The notes under the pieces are model-generated. The model was not told where the DNA came from. It saw only the letters and a list, made by a program, of their open reading frames with translations, and made no database searches. The position numbers were made by a program, and so were the translations under genes. Below, piece by piece: positions 18,501-27,312 of a DNA stretch of 64,000 bases; position 1 is the stretch's first letter, and each line of letters begins with the position of its first letter. The stretch spans positions 558,001 through 622,000 of the forward strand of contig NZ_PXUE01000002.1 in NCBI RefSeq assembly GCF_003020585.1, read 5' to 3'. This stretch comes from Chryseobacterium aurantiacum (GTDB taxonomy: Bacteria; Bacteroidota; Bacteroidia; Flavobacteriales; Weeksellaceae).

Positions 18501-21177
18501 CAATATAAACGGTTCTCAGCTATTGATGGAAAACGCAGACCTTACTGTTAATTCCAGCTTTATCATCAACACCAAACAACCTGTTATAAACACTGCCAAT
18601 AGTGTTATCAAGTTAATAAGAAACTTTGGGGGCTCTGATTCTGATATTACATTCAATAATTTAAATCATTATTTTGAAAAGATAGAATACACCAATTCTT
18701 CTACCAATACAGATTATATTATCTCTTTTAGCATGCTTGGCGGGGTTATTAATAACTTTATTATTCACTCAGCAACCAGTTCAAGAATTGATAAGGTTAA
18801 TCCATCCATTCTTCTTAAAAACCCTATGGCTGTGAATAACCTGACCATTGAGAAAAATAATTTTGTTTCCTTAGACGGTAACCTGCAAGTCAATCAGTCA
18901 TTAAAGATGCTGGGAGACTGTGTAGACAGACTTACTTTTGCTTCATCAAATGCACAACCGAAAACCTTACTGCTCCCAAATTACAGTACCAATCCATCCA
19001 ATTACATAATGGATAAAATACAGTTTAAGGCAATCTCCTCTTCTGGTGGACAAACTTATACTGCTACAGGAAGTACGGATCTTGGAGGAAATAACGGTAT
19101 CAATTTTCAGGATGCAATTCCCTCCACTCCAAGAAATCTTTACTGGATTGGTGGCCAGGGATTATGGCAAGATCCTCAACATTGGTCATTAAGTTCAGGT
19201 GGTATACCTGTTGCAGGATGTGATATTCCTACCGCAGCTGATCATGTATTCTTTGATCAGAATTCAGGGTTTACAGCCACCGCAAACAAGATCATGATCC
19301 GAGGAAATAACTTTTCGAAAGCCAATAACATCACTTTTAATAATGCTCCTCATCAACCGGTACTGGATTTTGGTATAAATGGCAGCAACCCTTATTATTT
19401 GAATGTTTATGGAAATCTTACCTTGCAAAACGACTTAAAAATTATAGTGCCAATGTCAACTTATGGGTTAACCCGTAACATCATCATGGCACAGGGAACT
19501 TCCACAGGGAGAACAAGATATATTGATGCAAAAGGAGCTTATATTTATCTGAATATTAATTCCCAGGATTATTTTGAATTAAAAAGTCCTTATCAGGGAG
19601 ATATCAACTTTAATAATGCTGCAGGATTTAAAACCAATGACCAGCCAATGAATCTTGTTAATTTCAGCTGGAATCAAACGGTCAATAATAATCCTGTAGT
19701 AGATCTTGGGCAGTCCGTCATTACAGGCACAAGAACCAATAGCATTGGTGCTGCTAACTATTACGCTGCAGCAATTTCCTATTATAATTTCTATAGTCCT
19801 TATTTTTATATTAACTCAGGGAATAATCCAATCACTTTAAATGCAACTGCTGCTAAAGTAGATATAGGATATCTTACAACCAATACTCCTGATGGAGCCA
19901 GCTTTGGAGATCTTACCATCTGGAAAGACGGAACAGTAAATACCGGAACAAAAATCTGGAATTTTAATAAAATGACTTTCCTCGGAAGTTCTGCCGTCAA
20001 TTCTGTAAGTACGCTGACCTCCGCAGGTAAGTATAAAACACTATACTTTAATCCCGGATCTTATCAGATAGAAAGCAGCCAGACTGTAACTGAAAATCTA
20101 TTCATGACAGGAACTCCCTGTAACAGAATTTCTGTCATCAAGTCAGCTGCTGGTCAGAATACCATCAATCTGGACCCGGCAGCAGCATACACCATGTTTT
20201 ATGCTTCCATCAGAGATATGAACTTTTCCCGCTCTGTAAGTGCTTATGGGAATAGCCAGGATTTGGGAAATACAGCCAACCTTACTATTGTCCCTACCAA
20301 TGTACAGGCAGCAGGCTTCGGAGGTAACAAGACCCTTTGTGCTTCCGAGTTTCCAAAAACCTATGATGCATCCGCTTTATATGGAACGGATCCCAATGCA
20401 AGCTATACCTGGACGAAACTTAATACTCCCAATTCAGGAGTGATGAGTACAAGTCCGTTGGTAACATTTACACAGCCTGGAAACTACAGGGTAAATGTCA
20501 CCTATAGTCAGGATGGATGTAATATTACAGAAGACTTTACTATTTCTTCCATTGCACTGCCGGCAGACAGCAGCATTTCTTCGGCTACAAGTGCTTCAAA
20601 GCAGATTTCCGGAGATATAGAAGTAAAGTTTAAAGGATCTCTTGCCCAGGCCTATATCTTTACGTATAGCATTAACGGAGGTCCTGATCAAGAAATTGCA
20701 TCTGCGGCTAACGGGGAAGCAATTATTCTTCATTCTAAAGCCCAGGCAGGAACGTTTGTTTACCGTCTTAAAAGCATCAGATTTGCTACCGGAGAAGCTT
20801 GTCCGGCTGCGATCAGTAATAAAAAGATGATTGTGAATATTAACCCTGACTGCCCTACTCCGGGCGTCATGATGTTGATGGATAATGTTCTCCGAGGTTG
20901 CACTTCTGCTACGGGAGCAAGACGCTTATCAGAACTAAGTCCTTCTGGTGTAATAAACCCGCCAACAGATACTGGTGTGACAAGGCTTATTTCAGGAACA
21001 GGAATTGTAGTAAAGGAAGGAAATGATGTATTCCTGATCCGTAATGAGAACGCCATCCCCGAAACTCTTATACTTCCCACAAACAAGACTCATATTCTGG
21101 GAGCTATTATTTATCACAACGATCACTTTTACGAAGGAGTAGAAAACGGAAAATGGATAAGGGTAGATAATGATTAA
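15529..21177 (+). CDS. giant secreted repeat protein, putative surface adhesin
   Basis: 1882 residues with a signal peptide (ends SILAQ). The bulk is four long modules of about 365-425 residues, each opening with an aromatic/glycine motif: YYWVGGAGNWTDLNHW (residue 24), YYWIGGGGSWSDPAHWS (448), FYWKGGPGTWNDLSHWS (813) and LYWIGGQGLWQDPQHWS (about 1201). Each motif is followed some 15-25 residues later by a C-x2-P...D.V.FD..SGF pattern. The module bodies are asparagine- and serine-rich and predicted beta-helical. Near residue 1620 there is a PKD/Ig-like domain (YTWTKLNTPNSG...GNYRVNVTYS). I see no type A or B T9SS tail at the C-terminus. It probably acts in adhesion; no catalytic residues are recognisable. 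Confidence 0.85.
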   Translation: MKLKLYFVLLILISQSILAQNNYYWVGGAGNWTDLNHWRIGSSSGQAATIIPSRYDNVYITSGSGFTSSGGMLNIPSTATCKDFIIDDSFNAKLSFPAGSVFNVYGNLKWKSNAGAYYNLTMNLFSDSSSPTPNLIDIADNMIDPLYVNGGYQSSFNLKGNGTFKLVKNFASNGFFLFNISESAFLDTDHKNISSLMLTHSSTAASNFRSSTITTSNSMTFNSSANLTQATLTFALLNIQTTQDIKKILLTFSGFAQISGGNLLTIDEVAGVGTSGGSFTGNQFNINKFNLYASILNANLLKANDIVIGDGSAEMIGSRFEIKNMTLGKGNNILRTSQFDINNLTLNGGQYNFRQPVGGLPTYFQVNQTLIANTPCNGAIPKFGALDITFPVNLILPGTLNGNGTASFNGYNLITTKLTGGASVTAGINGGNNTGNITYPGITAKTYYWIGGGGSWSDPAHWSFTSGGASANCIPIMYDDVIFNENSGFTAGNNTVSNNGAIASVRNMTWNNAPANPVLNVGMNLYGNIYLQKDMTAPVAMTLLKNNTGDPVVSRYMNFEGQKITQLSIYGNDNFYLLPSNSGTPYDLEVGGVFNFDNNSLTSNLYADGRKIKSGELWLGGNSVNINNALLRQNILNIMAKQTITAPNTAVYTQSYNGRYYNSGNTNNFFGKVYKEGNSIGDIQHMNTENFQANGGDLRFFGNNKAKNVAINASSNINMFDGSTKFTITDSWIYNRSDCDLVVNFTGQGGSNLVLGNNINGNGFVELNRMNFSGINASYINPVGGAKPINASNSIDSGNNSGINFLATTPKNFYWKGGPGTWNDLSHWSLDPTSTRTTANCGLPTINDNVFFDQYSGFSTTGITSIQLSNDVSINDITFSGLTPGSRSLFSGNSNYYKINVNGNAVLHAGYYDAGYFSGFTFVNNNKPTGTLKNVTPNGATSSLNFAGDAQWKINRGTSQYDLNGSSSIGQTSILGNILDISGTVMNINVVNINGSQLLMENADLTVNSSFIINTKQPVINTANSVIKLIRNFGGSDSDITFNNLNHYFEKIEYTNSSTNTDYIISFSMLGGVINNFIIHSATSSRIDKVNPSILLKNPMAVNNLTIEKNNFVSLDGNLQVNQSLKMLGDCVDRLTFASSNAQPKTLLLPNYSTNPSNYIMDKIQFKAISSSGGQTYTATGSTDLGGNNGINFQDAIPSTPRNLYWIGGQGLWQDPQHWSLSSGGIPVAGCDIPTAADHVFFDQNSGFTATANKIMIRGNNFSKANNITFNNAPHQPVLDFGINGSNPYYLNVYGNLTLQNDLKIIVPMSTYGLTRNIIMAQGTSTGRTRYIDAKGAYIYLNINSQDYFELKSPYQGDINFNNAAGFKTNDQPMNLVNFSWNQTVNNNPVVDLGQSVITGTRTNSIGAANYYAAAISYYNFYSPYFYINSGNNPITLNATAAKVDIGYLTTNTPDGASFGDLTIWKDGTVNTGTKIWNFNKMTFLGSSAVNSVSTLTSAGKYKTLYFNPGSYQIESSQTVTENLFMTGTPCNRISVIKSAAGQNTINLDPAAAYTMFYASIRDMNFSRSVSAYGNSQDLGNTANLTIVPTNVQAAGFGGNKTLCASEFPKTYDASALYGTDPNASYTWTKLNTPNSGVMSTSPLVTFTQPGNYRVNVTYSQDGCNITEDFTISSIALPADSSISSATSASKQISGDIEVKFKGSLAQAYIFTYSINGGPDQEIASAANGEAIILHSKAQAGTFVYRLKSIRFATGEACPAAISNKKMIVNINPDCPTPGVMMLMDNVLRGCTSATGARRLSELSPSGVINPPTDTGVTRLISGTGIVVKEGNDVFLIRNENAIPETLILPTNKTHILGAIIYHNDHFYEGVENGKWIRVDND

Positions 21178-21213
21178 AATTGCACTTAACTAAAACTGAC
21201 TAATCATCACGAG

Positions 21214-21245
21214 CCGCATTGGAAATATTTCAATGCGGTTTTTTT
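21214..21245 (+). terminator. terminator after the giant repeat protein gene
   Basis: CCGCATTG (21214-21221) pairs with CAATGCGG (21231-21238), the inner GAAA/TTT extends the stem, and seven T follow. It separates two convergent genes. Confidence 0.85.
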
Positions 21246-21251
21246 GTTACT

Positions 21252-21851
21252 TTATATTTTATTTTGATCAAAAAAATCCCTCAGCAACTTTGAACTTTGC
21301 TCAGCGGTTTTTAAGTTAACGGTTTCTCCATTTTCATCAGTGGTAAAGTGTCCTTTAAAAGCTTCCGGCATTCTGTCATATTGTTCATTCACCTGTTCCA
21401 GCAGGTCTTTAAAAGATGTATACTTATATTTTTCAACAAGAAATGGTAATGCATTTTTCCCTCTCAGTAATTCATATTCCTGATAATTGTAAGGGGTTGT
21501 TTGCTCACGTTTTGCCAATGTCCCTTTAAGTTTATTTACAAGCTTTTCAATATCTTTTTCCTCTGAAAACAAAGCCAATCCCCGCAAGGCATAGATTTTC
21601 ATATCCAGATATCTTTCTTTTTTATAAGCCAGCTCAAAAAATGACTGAAGCTTGGGATAAGTTTGATTATAAAGGAGTTTCAGGATTCTGTTTCGATAAT
21701 CAATCTGCTTAGTGGTTGTATAAATTCTGATCAAGCTTTCAAAATTTTCAGGAGTAAGATCACCAGATTCAAGATTATACAATGCGTTCCTAAAATCTAT
21801 ATGTCTCTCATTAAGTTTTTCATCTGATAGAATCTTCGGAAATCTGCTCAT
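21252..21851 (-). CDS. uncharacterised alpha-helical repeat protein
   Basis: 199 residues from the ATG at 21851. The frame is open to 21983, but the additional N-terminal residues look non-coding. The protein is helical throughout with HEAT-like pairs (RNRILKLLYNQTYPKLQSFFELAYKKERYLDMKIYALRGLALF), suggesting a scaffold rather than an enzyme. There is no signal peptide, and I recognise no named family. It is convergent with the adhesin gene and divergent from the TonB receptor gene. Confidence 0.65.
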   Translation of the reverse strand: MSRFPKILSDEKLNERHIDFRNALYNLESGDLTPENFESLIRIYTTTKQIDYRNRILKLLYNQTYPKLQSFFELAYKKERYLDMKIYALRGLALFSEEKDIEKLVNKLKGTLAKREQTTPYNYQEYELLRGKNALPFLVEKYKYTSFKDLLEQVNEQYDRMPEAFKGHFTTDENGETVNLKTAEQSSKLLRDFFDQNKI

Positions 21852-22112
21852 CTTATTGGTAAATTTTGATATGGGTTTATTTCTTATGCAAATTGAGAAA
21901 AATAATTTAAAACTATGGGTAGGAATAGAATTAAATTTTTCCATAAAGCCCTTTTCTATTGATGCATTGATCGTACCTAGCATTTACATTCCAAATACAA
22001 GACTCTATTTCTTTCCATATTAACAAATCTTAAAACAATGTTAATTTTCACTTCAGGCACCTTTCCAAACAGTCGTTTAATTTTGTTGTGATTTTAATCT
22101 AATCAAAAGAAA

Positions 22113-24923
22113 GTGAAGAAAATTTTTACATCTGTTTTGTTTTGTGCTTCAATTTTTTTCTATGCACAAACCGGTACTCTTTCCGGAAATATTAATGACG
22201 ATACTAAAATTGCCCTGCCGGGAGCCAAAATCTCCTTAAGCCCGGGAAATATTTATACAACCTCTGATGAGCATGGAAATTTTGTTTTCCTGAATGTTCC
22301 TCCTGGTAATTATACCATGAAAGTGGATTATCTAGGCTATGGAGCGCATGAATATCGTGTTATCATAGAATCTGAAAAAAATACCAAACAAAACATCGTT
22401 TTCGATAAAAAGGAAACAAATATTGCGGAAATCGTAGTTTCAGGAGCTACTTTAAAGAATCAGGCAAGAGCTCTGAACAAACAGAAAAACAATGCCAATA
22501 TTACCAATGTGATCTCTTCTGACCAAATCGGTCGTTTTCCTGATGCCAACATCGGTGATGCGCTGAAACGTGTTCCCGGAATTACCATACAAAATGATCA
22601 GGGGGAAGCCAGAAACCTTATTATCAGAGGCCTTGCTCCCAACCTAAACTCGGTAACCCTGAATGGTGACAGAATTCCTTCTGCCGAAGGGGATAACCGT
22701 AATGTTCAGATGGACCTGATTCCTTCTGATATGATCTCTACCATTGAAGTAAATAAAACCTTGACTCCTGATATGGATGCTGATGCCATCGGTGGTTCTG
22801 TAAACCTTATCACAAGGGCTTCTCCTAATGGGCAGAGAATTTCTGCAACATTGGCCGGAGGATATAATCCGATTCGTGAAAAAGGAAACTATACAGCCGG
22901 ATTTGTATATGGAAACCGTTTTTTAGACAAAAAATTGGGAGCTGTATTTAGCTTTTCTTATAACAACAATAATTTTGGTTCAGACAATATAGAACCTGTA
23001 TGGAGCCAGGCCAATGATGTGGCACAAACTGTTTATGTAAGCAAAATGGGTGTCCGTCACTATAATGAACATCGTATCAGGCATAGTTTTGATCTTAATA
23101 TGGATTATGAATTCAATTCTAAAAATAAGATCTATGCTTCCGCCATGTACAACTTCAGGAATGACAAGGAAAACCGTTTTGCATTAGGCTATAAAATAAA
23201 ACCAGTCTATAATACTGACGAATCTGAGATTACAGGCTGGAAAGGCAGCATCACAAGGCAAAATAAGGGTGGAGATTCAGGCAATGATAATACCCGTCTT
23301 GAAAAGCAAAAGGTTCAGAATTATGCTTTAAGAGGAGAACACCTTCTCGGAACTAAAGTAGATCTTGACTGGTCTATGAACTACGCTACAGCCAGTGAAG
23401 ACAAGCCTCATCAAAGGTATATAGAGTTTGAAAACAGCAAAATGAATTTTTCACCGGACCTTAGTGACCCGAGAAAACCTATGTTCAATCTTCTGGCAGC
23501 AGATAATTTAGGAAGTTATAAATTAAGTGATCTTTCGGATGCCAACAGCTTTACACAGGAAAAGGAGTTTGGCGCCAAAGTGAATGTACGTTTTCCCCTA
23601 TCCGTTATAGAGGACCAAAAAGGTAGGCTTCGTACCGGTTTCCGTATGCGTTTAAAGGAAAAGGAAAGAGATAATGATTTCTATGCCTTTGAACCCGCCA
23701 GCAGCATGGGCAGTCTTCTTTCTGTCCCTACTGTATATCTTGACGGGAAAAACTTTCAACCGGGGAATTATGTTCCCGGAGCATTCGTTGATCCCGCTTA
23801 TTTGGGAGGATTGGATCTTTTTAATTCTGGGCAATTCAATGGTAAGCTGAAGCCATCAAAATTCCTTTCCAATAACTACAGTGCAAAGGAGCAGATTTAT
23901 GCAGGATATATCCGTTGGGATCAGGATTTTAATGATAAGCTCTCCATGATTGTAGGGGCTCGTGTTGAAACTACAAAGATTGATTACACCGGAAATTATA
24001 TAATGAATGAAAGTAATCTGATTGGAAAGATCAACAACACAAACACTTACACCAATGTACTTCCCAACCTATCATTCAAATATGTACCTGTTCAGGATCT
24101 TGTACTTCGTGCGGCATTTACAACAGCCATTGCACGCCCGAATTACTATTCACTGGTTCCTTACCTGAATGTGATTTCAGAAGATGAAGTTATTTCAGCA
24201 GGAAATCCAAATTTAAAGGCAACATATGCTTATAACTTCGACTTTATGGCAGAAAAGTACTTTAAATCTGTGGGGATTCTTTCCGGAGGAATTTTTTACA
24301 AAAACCTGAACGACTTTATTTATACCTATTCCAGAAGAAATTACACAGCCAATGATTTTTCCAGTGAATTTGCAGGACAATCCAATCCTATTCCGGCCGG
24401 AGAAAGCAACTGGAAATTTACCCAGCAGCGTAATGGTGACAATGTAGACATCTATGGTTTTGAAGTGGCTTTACAGAGGCAACTGGATTTCATTCCGGGA
24501 GCATTCTGGAAGGGTATGGGAGTATATGTTAATTATACGTACACCCAATCAAAAGCTAAAGGAATTACCAATGAAGATGGTATTGAAAGAACGGACGTAG
24601 GTCTTCCGGGAGCTGCACCTCATATGTTCAACGGATCACTTTCATGGGAGAACAAGCGTTTTTCTGCAAGGGTTTCCATGAATTACGCTTCTCATTATAT
24701 TGATGAATTGGGAGGTAAATCCTTTGATGATCGTTATTATGACAAGCAATTTTTCCTTGATGCCAATGCCTCCTATAAAATCACAAGCCAGTTAAGAATT
24801 TTTGCTGAAGCCAATAATCTGACCAATCAACCGTTAAGATACTACCAGGGAATTCAGAGCAGAACAGCACAGGCAGAATATTACAGACCTAGATTTACTT
24901 TAGGGGTGAAATTTGATTTTTAA
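22113..24923 (+). CDS. TonB-dependent outer-membrane receptor (phytase-linked)
   Basis: 936 residues starting with GTG. No better in-frame ATG precedes the signal peptide (VKKIFTSVLFCASIFFYAQ). Residues about 24-105 are a carboxypeptidase-regulatory-like beta domain (GNINDDTKIALPGAKISL). The plug follows (IGDALKRVPGITIQND, RNLIIRGLAPNLNSVTLNG, DADAIGGSVNL), then the 22-strand barrel ending in the typical aromatic residue (LGVKFDF). It would import a substrate across the outer membrane using TonB energy. It lies four bases upstream of the phytase gene, so phytate or a phosphate-bearing hydrolysis product is the likely cargo. There is no SusD partner. A TAATTTTG element lies at 22078-22085. Confidence 0.92.
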   Translation: MKKIFTSVLFCASIFFYAQTGTLSGNINDDTKIALPGAKISLSPGNIYTTSDEHGNFVFLNVPPGNYTMKVDYLGYGAHEYRVIIESEKNTKQNIVFDKKETNIAEIVVSGATLKNQARALNKQKNNANITNVISSDQIGRFPDANIGDALKRVPGITIQNDQGEARNLIIRGLAPNLNSVTLNGDRIPSAEGDNRNVQMDLIPSDMISTIEVNKTLTPDMDADAIGGSVNLITRASPNGQRISATLAGGYNPIREKGNYTAGFVYGNRFLDKKLGAVFSFSYNNNNFGSDNIEPVWSQANDVAQTVYVSKMGVRHYNEHRIRHSFDLNMDYEFNSKNKIYASAMYNFRNDKENRFALGYKIKPVYNTDESEITGWKGSITRQNKGGDSGNDNTRLEKQKVQNYALRGEHLLGTKVDLDWSMNYATASEDKPHQRYIEFENSKMNFSPDLSDPRKPMFNLLAADNLGSYKLSDLSDANSFTQEKEFGAKVNVRFPLSVIEDQKGRLRTGFRMRLKEKERDNDFYAFEPASSMGSLLSVPTVYLDGKNFQPGNYVPGAFVDPAYLGGLDLFNSGQFNGKLKPSKFLSNNYSAKEQIYAGYIRWDQDFNDKLSMIVGARVETTKIDYTGNYIMNESNLIGKINNTNTYTNVLPNLSFKYVPVQDLVLRAAFTTAIARPNYYSLVPYLNVISEDEVISAGNPNLKATYAYNFDFMAEKYFKSVGILSGGIFYKNLNDFIYTYSRRNYTANDFSSEFAGQSNPIPAGESNWKFTQQRNGDNVDIYGFEVALQRQLDFIPGAFWKGMGVYVNYTYTQSKAKGITNEDGIERTDVGLPGAAPHMFNGSLSWENKRFSARVSMNYASHYIDELGGKSFDDRYYDKQFFLDANASYKITSQLRIFAEANNLTNQPLRYYQGIQSRTAQAEYYRPRFTLGVKFDF

Positions 24924-24927
24924 CAAC

Positions 24928-25974
24928 ATGAAAAAGATTATATATTATATCGCAGCACTTGCCATTTTTCCTTTTGTGATAGGCTGTAAGGGGCAGAATC
25001 AATTAGGAGAAAAACTAAAACCAACAGTCATTACAGAAACTGTAGTGCATGATACCGATGATCCTGCCATATGGATCAATCCAAAAGATGCTTCAAAGAG
25101 TATCGTCATTGGGACAGATAAGGATACTGATGGCGGATTGTACGCCTTTGACCTTAACGGTAAGATCACTCACAAGGTTTTGGGACTCAAGCGCCCTAAT
25201 AATGTTGATATTGAGTATGGTTTTATTTTAAATGGAAAAAAGACAGACATAGCAGCTGTTACAGAGCGGGAAACCAATAAGGTAAAGCTTTACTCTCTTC
25301 CTGAGCTGAAAGAGGTTGGCGAGTTTTCTGTATTTGATGGAGAAACCGAACGTGGCCCGATGGGAATTTCTATGTATAAAAATCCGGAAACTGAAGAGAT
25401 TTTCGCTATTGTAGGAAGAAAATCCGGCCCGAAGGAGGGTTATCTCTGGCAATATAAGCTTTCTGAAAAAGAGGGGATCATTACAGGGGAAGTTGCCCGC
25501 AAATTTGGAAAATACAGTGGTCTGAAAGAGATTGAAAGCATTGCTGTAGATGATGAAATGGGATATATTTATTATTCTGATGAGCAGTTTGGAATTCATC
25601 AATATGATGCAGATCCGGCAAAAGGGAATGAAGAACTTTTGGTTTTCGGACAGGGTGACTTCACCTCTGATGTGGAAGGAATCTCCATTTACCCTACTTC
25701 AAAAGGGAAAGGATATATTTTGGTTTCTAATCAGCAGAATGATACGTTTAATGTATATTTAAGAGAAGATCCGGCCAAGGGACGTATCGCGGAAATTCCT
25801 GTTTCTACTCTTGAAAGTGATGGTTCTGAGGTAACGAATGTCAATTTGGGGCCAAAATTTCCTAAGGGCGTTTTTGTGGCCATGAGCAACGGCAGAGTCT
25901 TCCATATATATGACTGGAGGCTTATTGAAGAGAGAATTGAATCCGCTATAAAAACCTCAAAGCAAACAAAATAA
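24928..25974 (+). CDS. beta-propeller phytase lipoprotein
   Basis: 348 residues from the ATG at 24928; a frame opening at 24913 overlaps the receptor stop and is less likely. The lipobox FVIGC places the lipid-bearing Cys at residue 20. The six-bladed propeller of 3-phytases is indicated by the repeated acidic motifs DDPAIWINP, GTDKDTDGGLYAFDLNG, RPNNVDIEYGF, EIESIAVDDEMGYIYYSDEQFGIHQY and DVEGISIY, which supply the calcium and phosphate ligands. It releases phosphate from inositol hexakisphosphate at the outer membrane or periplasm. Co-transcription with the TonB receptor suggests a coupled phytate use system. Confidence 0.93.
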   Translation: MKKIIYYIAALAIFPFVIGCKGQNQLGEKLKPTVITETVVHDTDDPAIWINPKDASKSIVIGTDKDTDGGLYAFDLNGKITHKVLGLKRPNNVDIEYGFILNGKKTDIAAVTERETNKVKLYSLPELKEVGEFSVFDGETERGPMGISMYKNPETEEIFAIVGRKSGPKEGYLWQYKLSEKEGIITGEVARKFGKYSGLKEIESIAVDDEMGYIYYSDEQFGIHQYDADPAKGNEELLVFGQGDFTSDVEGISIYPTSKGKGYILVSNQQNDTFNVYLREDPAKGRIAEIPVSTLESDGSEVTNVNLGPKFPKGVFVAMSNGRVFHIYDWRLIEERIESAIKTSKQTK

Positions 25975-25997
25975 GTTTTTAAATATTGTATATAATG

Positions 25998-26047
25998 TAA
26001 GCCATTAGGATAAAAATTTTTCAAAAATCTTAATGGCTTATTTTTTT
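25998..26047 (+). terminator. terminator of the receptor-phytase operon
   Basis: TAAGCCATTAGGAT (25998-26011) pairs with ATCTTAATGGCTTA (26027-26040) with a single G-U pair, followed by TTTTTTTATTTTA. Confidence 0.9.
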
Positions 26048-26216
26048 ATTTTATTCTACAATCAATTTTATCAAAGATAAAATCCTTGCGTCTTTTCATA
26101 TTACACCAGTAATAAATCTTAGCGACTTTGCGTGTCCAACATATAGAAAACAGAAACCTTTTCCGGAAGCAAAAATCTGCAAGAGAAACTATCCACAATC
26201 AATTGTATCAAAATCA

Positions 26217-26939
26217 TTACTTATAAGTCCTGAACAACCTATCCCAAATAGAGGTATAAAACCCAAAGTTCTTCGTTTCCTCCAAATGATGCTGGTTATG
26301 AAATCTGGTTGTTCCCACAAAGAATTTGTCAAAACTGGCAGGGAAAAACTCTCGATTTAGATGTCCTATAGTTCCCCAAATAAGATTGATAAGCAGATAA
26401 ATGGAAACTGAAACAACAGAAAAGTCATACATCATCAGTAAAATCAGCATCATTATTCCAAAGCCTATGGTTTCAAAGGGATGAAGAACAAAAAGGCTCA
26501 GATAATTGGTGCTTATATGCTCATGATGTTTTCCATGTAAAAGTTTATATACAAAAGGTAAATGGGCAGCATAATGAAAGAAATACATCAGAAGATCCAT
26601 CAAAAGAAGCAATGCAATCACTTCCAGAACAATGATGCCTGACGAAAGGGTATTTTCAACCTCTATCCATCCATTTTTCCATAGAAAAACGCCTATCAGC
26701 ATTACAAGACTGTTACAAAAAACGGTAAGCAGGCTGAGATAGAAATCCGGCTTTGTAACAGGATGATCCTGTTTCTGCAGCTTACTTTTGCGACAGGTTT
26801 TATCAATAAACAGATAGAGCCCTATTGAAAACAGGTATAGAAAAACATTTATGACCAGGCTGAACATGATCCATTGGGGCCAGGAAAATTGCCAAAATAA
26901 TTCTAGGTAATCGGAAAGTTCAGTCTCATTAAAATTCAT
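26217..26939 (-). CDS. sterol desaturase/fatty acid hydroxylase family protein
   Basis: 240 residues from the ATG at 26939; a TTG at 26957 would add six residues. Four to five membrane segments carry the di-iron histidine boxes of the family: HYAAH, HGKHHEH and HNQHH, with an additional His in HLNREF. Members hydroxylate or desaturate fatty acids, carotenoids or sterol-like lipids in the membrane, using O2. In Chryseobacterium-like bacteria plausible substrates are fatty acids of ornithine or sphingo-type lipids, or carotenoids. No pigment genes lie nearby, so the substrate is open. Confidence 0.88.
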   Translation of the reverse strand: MNFNETELSDYLELFWQFSWPQWIMFSLVINVFLYLFSIGLYLFIDKTCRKSKLQKQDHPVTKPDFYLSLLTVFCNSLVMLIGVFLWKNGWIEVENTLSSGIIVLEVIALLLLMDLLMYFFHYAAHLPFVYKLLHGKHHEHISTNYLSLFVLHPFETIGFGIMMLILLMMYDFSVVSVSIYLLINLIWGTIGHLNREFFPASFDKFFVGTTRFHNQHHLEETKNFGFYTSIWDRLFRTYK

Positions 26940-27007
26940 AAACTCTTCATCTTTCAACTTGATGTTATAAAAGTATGAATTTCGTTTTTAAAAATCAGCC
27001 TTTCGGA

Positions 27008-27280
27008 TCATTTCTCGTTTGCTTTTTTCCTAAGTTCCCGAAGCCTTACAGTGAGTTTACGTCTTAAATCATTATGATATTCACGATAATTTTTTATACT
27101 ATTCTCCAAATTCTTTTTATTGAGCAAATAATCATCATACAATTCATCAAGTTCCGAAATCTTTACCAGAATATCAGAAGACTGAGATTCTGGGTTGTCC
27201 ATAGCTTCCTGTAACAGTGTGCGAAAGCATTCCATACGGCCCATCAGGCTTGTGTGAAGTTTAGGTTCTATTCCTTGCAT
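27008..27280 (-). CDS. small helical protein of unknown function
   Basis: 90 residues, entirely helical and highly charged, with a basic C-terminal half (NDLRRKLTVRLRELRKKANEK) that would suit a coiled coil or nucleic-acid contact. The ATG at 27280 is preceded by AAAGTAAAACA, a typical start context here. It lies 32 bp downstream of the S41 peptidase gene and may be the last gene of the FecR/TonB locus. I do not recognise it. Confidence 0.65.
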   Translation of the reverse strand: MQGIEPKLHTSLMGRMECFRTLLQEAMDNPESQSSDILVKISELDELYDDYLLNKKNLENSIKNYREYHNDLRRKLTVRLRELRKKANEK

Positions 27281-27312
27281 TGTTTTACTTTTAAAAAAAC
27301 TTAAATGAATGG

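Noticed and set aside
26041..26216. Region with TTAGCGACTTTGCG-like words as a third copy of the dispersed repeat
   Set aside because: It shares only short words typical of non-coding repeats in this group and does not align with copies A and B.
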